DNA from: an uncultured Oscillospiraceae bacterium
GTDB taxonomy: Bacteria; Bacillota; Clostridia; Oscillospirales; Oscillospiraceae
DNA length: 64,000 nt
NCBI GenBank assembly: GCA_934565795.1
Contig: CAKTIM010000001.1
Coordinates: forward strand, 123,811 to 187,810
Direction: 5' to 3'
The notes beneath the pieces were generated by a model. The model did not search any database. It was not told the DNA's origin and saw nothing but the letters and a program-made list of their open reading frames with translations. Position 1 is the stretch's first letter. Every line of letters begins with the position of its first letter. Made by a program: the position numbers and the translations under genes. This document shows positions 20,545-30,188 of the stretch, one piece after another.

Positions 20545-21290
20545 TTCACTCTTCCTTTCCTGGCGCTGAAGAATATCCGCTGCTCCCCTGCCTTGGGGGC
20601 TGCAAGGGTTCGGTCGCCGTATACGCGGATGCCTGTAAAGCCCGCCGCCTTCAAAAGATGCATCAGCTGCGGGCGGGTATAGGCATACTCCCGGTGCTCT
20701 TCAAAGGAGCGCCGCCACACATTCCCCTGCCGCTGGAACAAATCCATGCCGTAGGAGCAGATATTTTTTCCCTCGTCAAATTCTCCCCGCCAGACGCAGT
20801 AGACGTCTTCGTCCTCATCCAGGAAAACCTGGCCGTCCATGGCGCGAAGCTTTTCCGGGGTATTCACATCGAAAATAAAAATGCCGCCGGGGTTCAGGGC
20901 CTTGTAAATGCGCCTGATGGCGGCGGCGCAGTCCGCCGGGTCGGTGATGTAATCCAGGCTGTCCAGGGCGCACACCGCCAAATCCACCCCCTGGGGAAGA
21001 TACAGCTGTGCCAGATTCTGGTGCAGGAACACCGGGCGCGGTGTAAGCGACTGGGTCTTTTGCTGCGCCTGGGTCAGCATATCCTCGGACAAATCTACCC
21101 CGACCACTGGCAGGCCTCTTTGCGCCAGCAGCGCCGTCACAGAGCCGGTGCCGCAGGCCAGATCGGCAGCGGTGCGCACCTTGACCTGCTCCAGCCGGAT
21201 GATCTCAAAATAAAACGCCACCACGGCGCGGTAATCCACGTCGCTGGTCAGCCGGTCATAGCTGGCCGCCAGCGCTTTGTATGAATCCAT
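20541..21290 (-). CDS. Class I SAM-dependent methyltransferase
   Basis: A 249-residue protein with the SAM-binding motif I ADLACGTGSVTALLAQRG near residue 40, the acidic VVGVDLSEDML, and motif IV DLAVCALDSLDYI. The substrate is not evident. It sits between ftsZ and hslO and is coupled to hslO by overlap; GGAG is seven bases before the ATG. Confidence 0.82.
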   Translation of the reverse strand: MDSYKALAASYDRLTSDVDYRAVVAFYFEIIRLEQVKVRTAADLACGTGSVTALLAQRGLPVVGVDLSEDMLTQAQQKTQSLTPRPVFLHQNLAQLYLPQGVDLAVCALDSLDYITDPADCAAAIRRIYKALNPGGIFIFDVNTPEKLRAMDGQVFLDEDEDVYCVWRGEFDEGKNICSYGMDLFQRQGNVWRRSFEEHREYAYTRPQLMHLLKAAGFTGIRVYGDRTLAAPKAGEQRIFFSARKGRVK

Positions 21291-21311
21291 AGGCTAACTC
21301 CATATCAAAGG

Positions 21312-21346
21312 AAAAAGGTGCTGCCCCACACCTGTGAGACAGCACC
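21312..21346 (-). terminator. Terminator of ftsZ
   Basis: A 7-bp stem (21317-21323 with 21340-21346) followed on the minus strand by five T residues, immediately after the ftsZ stop. Confidence 0.7.
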
Positions 21347-21353
21347 CCTCGTT

Positions 21354-22451
<1,098 letters not shown>

Positions 22452-22524
22452 ATATTCTTCCTCCTATGTATCGTGATACGCAACGCAGCCGGAATTGCCG
22501 CAGTAATTTCACCTATGCTTTTCT

Positions 22525-22553
22525 ATTCTAGCGTGAAAATGCGGATTGGTCAA
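22525..22553 (-). promoter_or_regulatory. Promoter of ftsZ
   Basis: On the minus strand, TTGACC (22553-22548), 17 bases, TAGAAT (22530-22525), about 75 bases before the ATG, so ftsZ can be made independently of the upstream dcw genes. Confidence 0.75.
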
Positions 22554-22587
22554 TAGAAAATCTCATTTTTTCGGCAAAATATTCCCA

Positions 22588-23904
22588 TTAGCCGAAGGGT
22601 GTATAGCCAATTTCGTTCGTCCAGGTGGTAAAGCTGATATCCAGAATGCCGGTCTGGTAGTCGCTCATCTGCGCAATGGCGCTTTTCATGTAGGGAATCT
22701 TGATATTGATTCGGTCAATATCGCCCAGGTTCACCTGGTACTGCGTGCCATACCATAGGATGATATCCTGGAGCTGGCTCACGTCCACGCTGGCTGCGTC
22801 GCCCACGATATCGTTCAGCTCCAGCTCCTGTAGGATCTTCAGCGCCGCATTGAGGCGCTGCATCCCGGTAATCAGCACGGGAATGGATTCGCCGGACGGA
22901 TCGGTCTCGGTGGGCGCTACCTCGGTGGCCACGGCGGACTCGCCGGGCTGGGGCTGGTAGATGGTCACGCCCAACACCTGCGTATAGCCGCGGGCGGTCT
23001 GGGCATTGGTCTGCTCGGCCACCTTGCCGTCGGAATTGATCAGCCACCACACGCCGTCCTGATCCTGAATGGAGTAAAGGACAGGGGACTCCTCTATCTC
23101 AATAATAACCGTATCCGGCAATTTTATTCCAATCCTGGCACTTTTTACATAGGGGAGGTTGGCGATGATCTTGCCGGAGGCCTTAGTCCTGCCCAGGGTG
23201 AGCAGGTTCTCGCCCTTCTTGATGCCGGCCTGATCCCGGATGGCCTCAGGGCTATAGGACTGCGCGCCTACCACGGCCACATTCTCCACCTTGAAGAACA
23301 CCGACATGCCCAGCACCAGCGCCAGCACCAGGGCCAGAATGGTAATCATCTGGATGGCCAGGCGGCGGCTGTTAAAGGACATGGGCTGGGTATAGATGGC
23401 AGCCGGGGTATTCAGCCGCTCGGCACGCTTACGCTTGCGCTCCGCCTCTGCCGCCCGCTTCTCCCGGCGGACGGTGCTGGCATCGTCACCGAATACGGAG
23501 GGGTCTTCCTTATAAAAGAGCTTGGCCACCGGGTTCTGGTAGGAGAAGAATTTGCCCACCCGCTGCCGCAGATTCTGCTTTTTCTGCACCTTGCTGCGCT
23601 GGTTTGCCTGGCGGTAGGGCTGGTAGCCTGCATCCCGTCCGGCGGATGGCCGCCGCTTCTGAGGTGCGGCAGACGCCCTTCGCTTTGCCGGGGCGGGCGC
23701 TGGGCGCTCGGAATCCGGGGCGTGACGGGTGCGCTGACTCTCCGCGTCGGGGACATAAACCTCATAAGAGGCGTTGGGGTCTGCCTGGGGCCTCTGGGGG
23801 CGGGCAGGCCGCGCCGGGGCGCGGCTGGGCGCGGCTGCCGCCTTGGCGGCGGGGCGCTTCTTCGGCGGGGCGCTTTTGGCCCGCTTTTTTTCTTTTGTTT
23901 CCAT
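22588..23904 (-). CDS. ftsQ: Cell division protein DivIB/FtsQ
   Basis: A 438-residue bitopic divisome protein. A long basic, Ala/Pro/Arg-rich cytoplasmic region (1-185) is followed by one membrane helix (RLAIQMITILALVLALVLG) and a POTRA domain starting FKVENVAVVGAQSYSPEAI, then the FtsQ beta domain (LPDTVIIEIEESPVL). The cytoplasmic tail is much longer than in most FtsQ proteins. GGAGG lies six bases before the ATG. It is the last gene before ftsZ. Confidence 0.88.
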   Translation of the reverse strand: METKEKKRAKSAPPKKRPAAKAAAAPSRAPARPARPQRPQADPNASYEVYVPDAESQRTRHAPDSERPAPAPAKRRASAAPQKRRPSAGRDAGYQPYRQANQRSKVQKKQNLRQRVGKFFSYQNPVAKLFYKEDPSVFGDDASTVRREKRAAEAERKRKRAERLNTPAAIYTQPMSFNSRRLAIQMITILALVLALVLGMSVFFKVENVAVVGAQSYSPEAIRDQAGIKKGENLLTLGRTKASGKIIANLPYVKSARIGIKLPDTVIIEIEESPVLYSIQDQDGVWWLINSDGKVAEQTNAQTARGYTQVLGVTIYQPQPGESAVATEVAPTETDPSGESIPVLITGMQRLNAALKILQELELNDIVGDAASVDVSQLQDIILWYGTQYQVNLGDIDRINIKIPYMKSAIAQMSDYQTGILDISFTTWTNEIGYTPFG

Positions 23905-24001
23905 GTTTTTCCTCCTGGAAAGCGGTTTTCTGGGGATCCGTTTTCCGAATCAGGAAGCTTCTGATCCAGTTTGATGATATTCTTATGGGAATGGTGCCAC
24001 T

Positions 24002-25129
24002 TTAAGCGTGCTTTGCGATCTGCTCAACGATCTCACAGATGCGCTCGGCGCTGTCAAGGCGCACCATCTGGTGCAGGTTTCGGCCCATCTCCGCCCGGCG
24101 GTCGGGGCTTTCCAGCAGCTCCTTGATGGTGCTGTAGAGCGCCTGGGGTGTGCAGTCCTTTTCCAGCACGACCACCGCGCCCTGCCTGCCCTCCAGCACC
24201 CGGGCGTTCTTTTCCTGATGGTTATTGGTGACGTTGGGCGAGGGAACCAGGATACAGGGCAGCCCCGCCGCTGCAATCTCATTGCAGGTGGAGGCCCCGG
24301 CGCGGCTGATCATCACATCCGCCGCTGCCATCAGCGTGGGCATATTATAGAAATACTCCTTCATCTCAATGCGGCTGTCGCGCTCCAGGTCGATGCCCTT
24401 TTCGCGCACCAGTCCGGGCATCCATTCCCAGCCGAAGCTGCCGGTGGCATGGATGTGACGGAAGGGGAAATGGTCCTCCTTTTCCAGGCGGAACAGCTCC
24501 GCCATGGTCTGGTTCATCACCTTTGCGCCCAGGCTGCCGAAGGCGGAGAGCACCACCGGCTCGTCGCCGATGCCCAGCTCCCGGCGGGCCTTCTCCCGGT
24601 CGCTGTAGATGAACTCCCGACGCACAGGCATTCCCACCACCTCAACCTTGGCGGGGTTGGGGTAGCGCTGCTTGCTCTCCTCGAAGCACACCAGCACCCG
24701 GTCGGCCAGCTTGGCCGCCAGCTTGGTGGTGACGCCGGGGACGGCGTTGCTCTCATGGACGCACACGGGAATCTTCATGGAGGAGCCTGCGTACAGCGCC
24801 GGGAAGCTGGCATAGCCGCCGGTGCCGATGATCACATCCGGCTGGAACTCCCGGAAAATCCGCTTGCACTCCCGCACCGCGTCCAGCACGCACTTCACCG
24901 CGCGGAAATTCTGCTTGATTCCGGCGGGGTTGAGCTTTCTGCTCAGGCCGGAGCCGGGGAGGCACTTCAGCTCATACCCCGCCTGGGGCACCAGCTTTTC
25001 CTCCATATGTCCCGTTGCACCGATGAACAGAATGCGGCAGTCCGGGTGGCGCTCCCGCATCATGTTGGCAACGGCCAGTGCCGGGTTGATGTGTCCGGCA
25101 GTTCCGCCGCAGGTGAAAATCAAGTTCAT
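24002..25129 (-). CDS. murG: UDP-GlcNAc:lipid I N-acetylglucosaminyltransferase MurG
   Basis: A 375-residue GT-B enzyme that makes lipid II at the inner face of the membrane. G-loop 1 (FTCGGTAGHINPALA) is at the N-terminus; GTGGYASFPAL and the UDP-GlcNAc site SRAGASTCNEIAAAGLPCIL follow. It starts three bases after the ftsW stop. Confidence 0.95.
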   Translation of the reverse strand: MNLIFTCGGTAGHINPALAVANMMRERHPDCRILFIGATGHMEEKLVPQAGYELKCLPGSGLSRKLNPAGIKQNFRAVKCVLDAVRECKRIFREFQPDVIIGTGGYASFPALYAGSSMKIPVCVHESNAVPGVTTKLAAKLADRVLVCFEESKQRYPNPAKVEVVGMPVRREFIYSDREKARRELGIGDEPVVLSAFGSLGAKVMNQTMAELFRLEKEDHFPFRHIHATGSFGWEWMPGLVREKGIDLERDSRIEMKEYFYNMPTLMAAADVMISRAGASTCNEIAAAGLPCILVPSPNVTNNHQEKNARVLEGRQGAVVVLEKDCTPQALYSTIKELLESPDRRAEMGRNLHQMVRLDSAERICEIVEQIAKHA

Positions 25130-25132
25130 GGT

Positions 25133-26287
25133 TTAAGCCTCCAAAATTTTTCTCTCGCCGCAGTGCCGGGAAATGCTGAGCACAATGCCCATCTCCCCCA
25201 GGTTCACCGCCAGTGCCGTCCCGCCATAGGAAAAGAACGGCAGCGCAATGCCGGTGGACGGCAGCAGATTGGTCACCACGCCCAGGTTCAGCACCGTCTG
25301 CACCGCAATCAGGGTAATCAGCCCCGCCGCCAGCACCGTGGAAAACCGATTCTGAGCATGCAGCGCCACCCAATAGCCCCGCAGAACCAGCGCCGCCAGG
25401 AGCACGATGATGACCGAAGCCCCCACCATGCCCAGCTCCTCGCAGATGACCGCAAAGATATAGTCGTTATATTGAAAGGGCAGATAGAGATATTTCTGCC
25501 TGCTTTTTCCAAAGCCAAGTCCAAATACGCCGCCGGAGCCGATGGCGTACAAGGATTGCAAAATCTGATAGCCCGTGTCGCCGGGGTCGCGCTCCGGGTG
25601 GAGCCAGGCGGTAATGCGGTCGCCGGCGTAGCCCATCAGGCTGACATAAATCACCACAAACACAGCCGCCGCCCCGGCCCCGGCCAGGAGCCATCGGACG
25701 CGGGTACCCGCCACGAACATCATCACCACGCCCACCATGCCCATGAGCATAATGGCGCTCAGATGCTTTTCCAGCGCCAATGGCACCAGAATGCCCAGCA
25801 TGGCCGCCCCGAAGCCCAGAACGCCATAGCGGAATTTTTCCGCCTGGTCACCGTACTTACGGGTCAGCCGCCCGAACATCAGGATCATGGTAAATTTGGC
25901 AAGCTCCGAGGGCTGGAACTGGATACCGGCCACATTGATCCAGCGCCTCGCGCCGTTCACCGACTCGCCCACCACCAGCACCCCCAGCAGCAGCAAAATG
26001 CTGCCCAGGTACATAGGCCAGGCAAAGCGGAGCCAGACGCCCGCCGGAATGCGGCTGAACACGGCCATGGCCGCCAGCCCGATCACGGCGCAGATGGCCT
26101 GCTTCTGCAAATACCGGGTGGAGCTTTGATACCCGGTATCATACTCGCTCTGGGCAAAGCTGGCCGAATAGAGCACCATAAGCCCCACGATCAGCGCCAG
26201 CAGCACCAGAATCAAAAAGGGATAGTCCACACGTGGCATCGCCCCCAGGGGGCGACGGTTCTCTTTGGCATGCATCGCTGCTGCCAT
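25133..26287 (-). CDS. ftsW: SEDS-family peptidoglycan glycosyltransferase FtsW (or SpoVE)
   Basis: A 384-residue polytopic protein polymerising lipid II together with a class B PBP. Ten or so helices; the SEDS landmarks GVVTNLLPSTGIALPFFSYGG near the C-terminus and ARRWINVAGIQFQPSE in the middle are intact. Position between mraY and murG fits FtsW; SpoVE-like paralogues share this position in some sporeformers. murD, which usually lies before it, is absent. Confidence 0.9.
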   Translation of the reverse strand: MAAAMHAKENRRPLGAMPRVDYPFLILVLLALIVGLMVLYSASFAQSEYDTGYQSSTRYLQKQAICAVIGLAAMAVFSRIPAGVWLRFAWPMYLGSILLLLGVLVVGESVNGARRWINVAGIQFQPSELAKFTMILMFGRLTRKYGDQAEKFRYGVLGFGAAMLGILVPLALEKHLSAIMLMGMVGVVMMFVAGTRVRWLLAGAGAAAVFVVIYVSLMGYAGDRITAWLHPERDPGDTGYQILQSLYAIGSGGVFGLGFGKSRQKYLYLPFQYNDYIFAVICEELGMVGASVIIVLLAALVLRGYWVALHAQNRFSTVLAAGLITLIAVQTVLNLGVVTNLLPSTGIALPFFSYGGTALAVNLGEMGIVLSISRHCGERKILEA

Positions 26288-26335
26288 ACTTGCTCCCTTT
26301 CGCCGCCGCCCGCCAGCGCGGGCGTAAGAAATCAA

Positions 26336-27322
26336 TCAACCGATCTTGCCGGAAATGCTGAACCAGGCCAGGATGCACATCAGTGCGGACACCGCCGCAA
26401 AGGTGAGCACGATCTTCTCCTCCTTCCAGCCGCACATCTCAAAATGATGGTGGATGGGGGACATTTTAAACAGGCGCTTGCCATGGGTCAGCTTGAAATA
26501 GGTCACCTGCAAAATCACAGAAAGCGTCTCGCAGATATACACGAAGCCCACCAAAATCAGCACCAGGGGCATGTCCAGTGCAAAGGACATAGCGCACACC
26601 ACGCCGCCCATAAACAGCGAGCCGGTGTCGCCCATGAAGAGCTTGGCCGGGTGCCAGTTCAGGCTCAGGTAGGCCAGCAATCCGCCAATCATGGCGGCGG
26701 GCATCAGCGCCAGGTCAAAGCGCTTCAGCGCCACGCTGGCCGCCGTAAAGAATACCATCACGGGGATGGTGACGGAGCTGCTCAGCCCGTCGATGCCGTC
26801 GGTCAGGTTCACCGCGTTGTCGCAGCCCACCATGACAAACATTGCGAAAATGATATACACCGGCAGCGGCAGATAGATCGTTATATCCGTAAAGGGGATA
26901 TACAGATCACAGGTCAGGCTGTGGGTACGATAGAGCACGTACACAAAGATCGCCGACACCGCCATTTGCAGCATTGCCTTCTGAATGGCGGTCAGGCCCA
27001 GGTCACGCTTGAACTTGACCTTGCAGAAATCATCCAGAAAGCCGATGATGCCAAAGGAAAACGCCAGTGCGAACACGTAAAAGGGGGTATAGTCCTCCAT
27101 CCAGGGCAGATTCCCCAGCAGGCAAAGCAGGCTGGAGAAGATGAACATCAGGCCGCCCATCAGGGGCGTTCCCGCCTTGTTGTTGTGCCAGGTGGGGCCG
27201 ATCTTGCGGATGGACTGCCCTGCCTTCAGCGCATGGAGCACCGGCAGCAGGAAATGAATGATAATGCCCGCCAAAATGCAGGAGGCCACGGCGGTAATCA
27301 GAATACGAAGCATCGGATCCAT
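26336..27322 (-). CDS. mraY: Phospho-N-acetylmuramoyl-pentapeptide transferase
   Basis: A 328-residue, ten-helix enzyme that transfers phospho-MurNAc-pentapeptide to undecaprenyl phosphate, forming lipid I. Active-site landmarks are FLDDFCKVK, NLTDGIDGLSS and the MSPIHHHFE loop. It directly follows murF. Confidence 0.95.
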   Translation of the reverse strand: MDPMLRILITAVASCILAGIIIHFLLPVLHALKAGQSIRKIGPTWHNNKAGTPLMGGLMFIFSSLLCLLGNLPWMEDYTPFYVFALAFSFGIIGFLDDFCKVKFKRDLGLTAIQKAMLQMAVSAIFVYVLYRTHSLTCDLYIPFTDITIYLPLPVYIIFAMFVMVGCDNAVNLTDGIDGLSSSVTIPVMVFFTAASVALKRFDLALMPAAMIGGLLAYLSLNWHPAKLFMGDTGSLFMGGVVCAMSFALDMPLVLILVGFVYICETLSVILQVTYFKLTHGKRLFKMSPIHHHFEMCGWKEEKIVLTFAAVSALMCILAWFSISGKIG

Positions 27323-27325
27323 TGG

Positions 27326-28699
27326 TTATTTCCCCACTTTCTCTTTTCCATCCGCCACAATGGCGTCCACAATCTGCTCCATGTGCATCCCCCGGCTGCC
27401 CTTTACCAGTACCACGTCGCCGGGCTTCAGCGTGCGCTTCACCGCGGCAATGATCTTCTCCTTGTCCGTAAAGGCCTGGGCGCGGTAGCCCTGCAGGCCG
27501 CCGGTGAGGCAGCCCGCCGCCACCCGGTCGGCGTTGGGGCCGAAGGCAAACACCAGGTCGCTTTTCTCTGCGGCCAGGCGGCCCACCCGGTAGTGCTCCG
27601 CCGAGGTGCAGGCCCCCAGCTCCAGCATATCTCCCAGCACCGCGACCCGGCGGCCGGGCTTGGAGCCGAGCACCTTCAGCGCGGCCTCCATGGATTCGGG
27701 GCCGGCGTTGTAGCAATCCTTGATGATGGTGATCCCGCCCACCTCCAGAACCTCCTGGCGGCCCGCCATATTGCGGAAGGCATCCAGGCCGTTGCGGATA
27801 TTGGCCGGTGTGACGCCCAAGGCCAGGCCTACCGTGGCGGCGGCCAGAGCGTCGGATACGTAGTGCGCACCCTCCACGTGCAGCCGGACGGGGAAGGAAT
27901 CGCCGCCGTCGTCGTGCACCGTAAAGCGCAGCGTCTTGCCCTGCTTGATGTCCGTGGCATAGACGTTCAGGCTGCTGTCCGTGCCGTAGTAGAGGATGGG
28001 CTGCGCCGGTTGCTCCTCCAGGCTGCGAAGCAGCGCGTCGTCACCGTTGAGCACCACTCTGCCCTCCGGGGCCATGCCCTCCAGGATCTCCATCTTGGCC
28101 TTTCGGATGCCCTCCTGGGAGCCGAGGAATTCCATGTGCATGGTGCCGATGTTCAGAATCACCGCCAGGTCGGGCCGGGCAATGCGGGACAGATAAGCCA
28201 TCTCCCGGAAATGGTTCATTCCCATCTCCACCACGGCCACCTGGGTATCCTCCGGCATGCCCAGAATGGCCATAGGCATACCGATGTCATTGTTGTGGTT
28301 GGCGGGGGTCTTGGCGGTGCGGAAGGTAGTTTCCATCACCTGCGCCACCATCTCCTTGGTGGTGCTTTTGCCCACGGAGCCGGTGATGCCCACCACCTGC
28401 ATTCCGATGCGCATCCTCTCCCGCCGGGCGATCTCGCCCAGGGCCAGGCGGGTATTGGACACATAGATGGCCGGATAATCCCCCACCATGCGGGTGCAAA
28501 GCACCGCCGCCGCGCCCCTGGCCATGGCGTTATCGATGAACTCATGGCCGTCGCGCACTCCCTGCAGGGCGACGAACAGCTGCCCCGGCTGGAGCGTGCG
28601 GGTATCGTTGGAGGCTCCAAGGAATGTAACGTCCGCGTATTTTTCTTCCACCGTGCCGCCGCACCAGGCGGCTGCCTGACGGAGTGTAATTTTACCCAT
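27326..28699 (-). CDS. murF: UDP-MurNAc-tripeptide D-Ala-D-Ala ligase
   Basis: A 457-residue ATP-dependent ligase adding D-Ala-D-Ala. The P-loop is GITGSVGKSTTKEM; NHNNDIGMP and YNAGPESMEAAL are characteristic MurF sequences. It overlaps the end of murE by eight bases. Confidence 0.95.
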   Translation of the reverse strand: MGKITLRQAAAWCGGTVEEKYADVTFLGASNDTRTLQPGQLFVALQGVRDGHEFIDNAMARGAAAVLCTRMVGDYPAIYVSNTRLALGEIARRERMRIGMQVVGITGSVGKSTTKEMVAQVMETTFRTAKTPANHNNDIGMPMAILGMPEDTQVAVVEMGMNHFREMAYLSRIARPDLAVILNIGTMHMEFLGSQEGIRKAKMEILEGMAPEGRVVLNGDDALLRSLEEQPAQPILYYGTDSSLNVYATDIKQGKTLRFTVHDDGGDSFPVRLHVEGAHYVSDALAAATVGLALGVTPANIRNGLDAFRNMAGRQEVLEVGGITIIKDCYNAGPESMEAALKVLGSKPGRRVAVLGDMLELGACTSAEHYRVGRLAAEKSDLVFAFGPNADRVAAGCLTGGLQGYRAQAFTDKEKIIAAVKRTLKPGDVVLVKGSRGMHMEQIVDAIVADGKEKVGK

Positions 28700-30152
28700 T
28701 GTGTTCCCTCAATTCTTTCAGGTGGGCCGCAACCTCTTCCCGTTCGTCCAGATGGTGCTTGACACCGTTGATCTCCTGGTAGGTCTCGTGTCCCTTTCCT
28801 GCCAGTACAATTATATCATCTTTTTTCGCAATGTCCATAGCATATCTGATGGCTTTGCGCCGATCCTCTATCACAGTATAGTCCCCCATCCCCGGCTTTA
28901 TCCCGGTGAGGATATCCCGGATGATGGCCATGGGCTGCTCGGTGCGGGGGTTATCCGAGGTGATAATGGCGAAATCCGCACATTCCACGCCGATTCTGCC
29001 CATAATGGGGCGCTTCATGGGGTCGCGGTCGCCGCCGCAGCCAAAGACGCTGATCAGCCTGCCCTTGCAGAAATCCCGCACCGATCTGAGAACATTTTCC
29101 AGCCCGTCCGGCGAGTGGGCGTAGTCAATCAGCACGCTGTAGGGCATGCCGGGGGTTGGCACCACCTCGATCCGGCCCTTGACGCCCCTGACCTCCCGCA
29201 GGGCGCCGGCCGCCTCCTGCAGCGGGATGCCCAGGCTCTCGGCGATGCCCAGCACCGTCAGGGTATTGTACACCGTGAAGCGGCCCGGGATCGGGAGCAC
29301 GACCTCCGCGCGGTGCTCCCCGCTGACCGCCGTGAACTGGATGCTGTCGGAATGCAGCTGAATATCCTCGGCATACAGTCCCGCCCGGCTGTGGGCGGAG
29401 GTGGTGAGCACCGGGCAGGCAGCGGCGGAAAGCATCCGGGGGGCATAGGGATCGTCCACATTGATTACCGCCCGGCTGCACCGGCGGAACAGCTCCGCCT
29501 TGGCGTCGCAGTAGGCGTCCATGGTCTTATGGAAATCCAGGTGATCCTCCGTCAGGTTGGTAAAGGCCGCCACGTCATAGTGGATGCCGCCGATGCGCTC
29601 CAGGGAAATGGCGTGACTGGATACCTCCATCACCACATGGCTACAGCCCGCGTCCCGCATCCGGGCAAACAGGGCCTGAAGCTCGAAGCTCTCCGGGGTA
29701 GTGCGCTCCGTGGGGAGGATTTCACTGCCGATGTGGTTTTCCATGGTGCCGATCAGGCCCACCTTTGCCCCCAGGCATTTTTCCAGCACCTGCTTGAGCA
29801 GGAGGGTGCTGGAGGTCTTGCCATTGGTGCCGGTGATGCCGATCATGGTCATCCGTTCGGCGGGGCGGCCATGGTAATTGCAGGAGATCAGCGCCAGGGC
29901 CAGCCGGTCGGAGGCCACCAGCACATAGGGAACGCTCCCCTCCGGCCTTTTGGCCGTGACCACCACCGCCGCGCCCTTTTCCACGGCGGAGGGAATAAAG
30001 CGGTTGCCGTCGGAGGCAAAGCCGGAAACGGCGACAAACAGCGCCCCCGGCACGGCCCTGCGGGAATCACAGCACAAATCGGTGATCTCCAGCTCCGGGT
30101 CGGCGGTCATTTCCAGCACGGAAACGTCCTTGAGTAAATCTTTTAATTTCAT
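28692..30152 (-). CDS. murE: UDP-MurNAc-dipeptide:meso-diaminopimelate ligase
   Basis: A 486-residue Mur ligase adding the third residue of the wall peptide. The P-loop is GITGTNGKTSSTLL. The amino-acid-binding motif reads SDNPRTEQP; DNPR is the form found in meso-diaminopimelate-adding enzymes, so the organism's peptidoglycan is predicted to be of the mDAP type. Two adjacent ATGs (30155 and 30152) follow AGGAGG; the second has the better spacing. Confidence 0.94.
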   Translation of the reverse strand: MKLKDLLKDVSVLEMTADPELEITDLCCDSRRAVPGALFVAVSGFASDGNRFIPSAVEKGAAVVVTAKRPEGSVPYVLVASDRLALALISCNYHGRPAERMTMIGITGTNGKTSSTLLLKQVLEKCLGAKVGLIGTMENHIGSEILPTERTTPESFELQALFARMRDAGCSHVVMEVSSHAISLERIGGIHYDVAAFTNLTEDHLDFHKTMDAYCDAKAELFRRCSRAVINVDDPYAPRMLSAAACPVLTTSAHSRAGLYAEDIQLHSDSIQFTAVSGEHRAEVVLPIPGRFTVYNTLTVLGIAESLGIPLQEAAGALREVRGVKGRIEVVPTPGMPYSVLIDYAHSPDGLENVLRSVRDFCKGRLISVFGCGGDRDPMKRPIMGRIGVECADFAIITSDNPRTEQPMAIIRDILTGIKPGMGDYTVIEDRRKAIRYAMDIAKKDDIIVLAGKGHETYQEINGVKHHLDEREEVAAHLKELREHNG

Positions 30153-30188
30153 CATGTATCCTCCTGAATCCGCCGAGGTGGAAGGATT

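Noticed and set aside
24008..28762. A 1584-codon open frame on the plus strand opposite murG-ftsW-mraY-murF
   Set aside because: Shadow of four well-identified wall genes; composition is His/Gln/Gly-rich with no domain.
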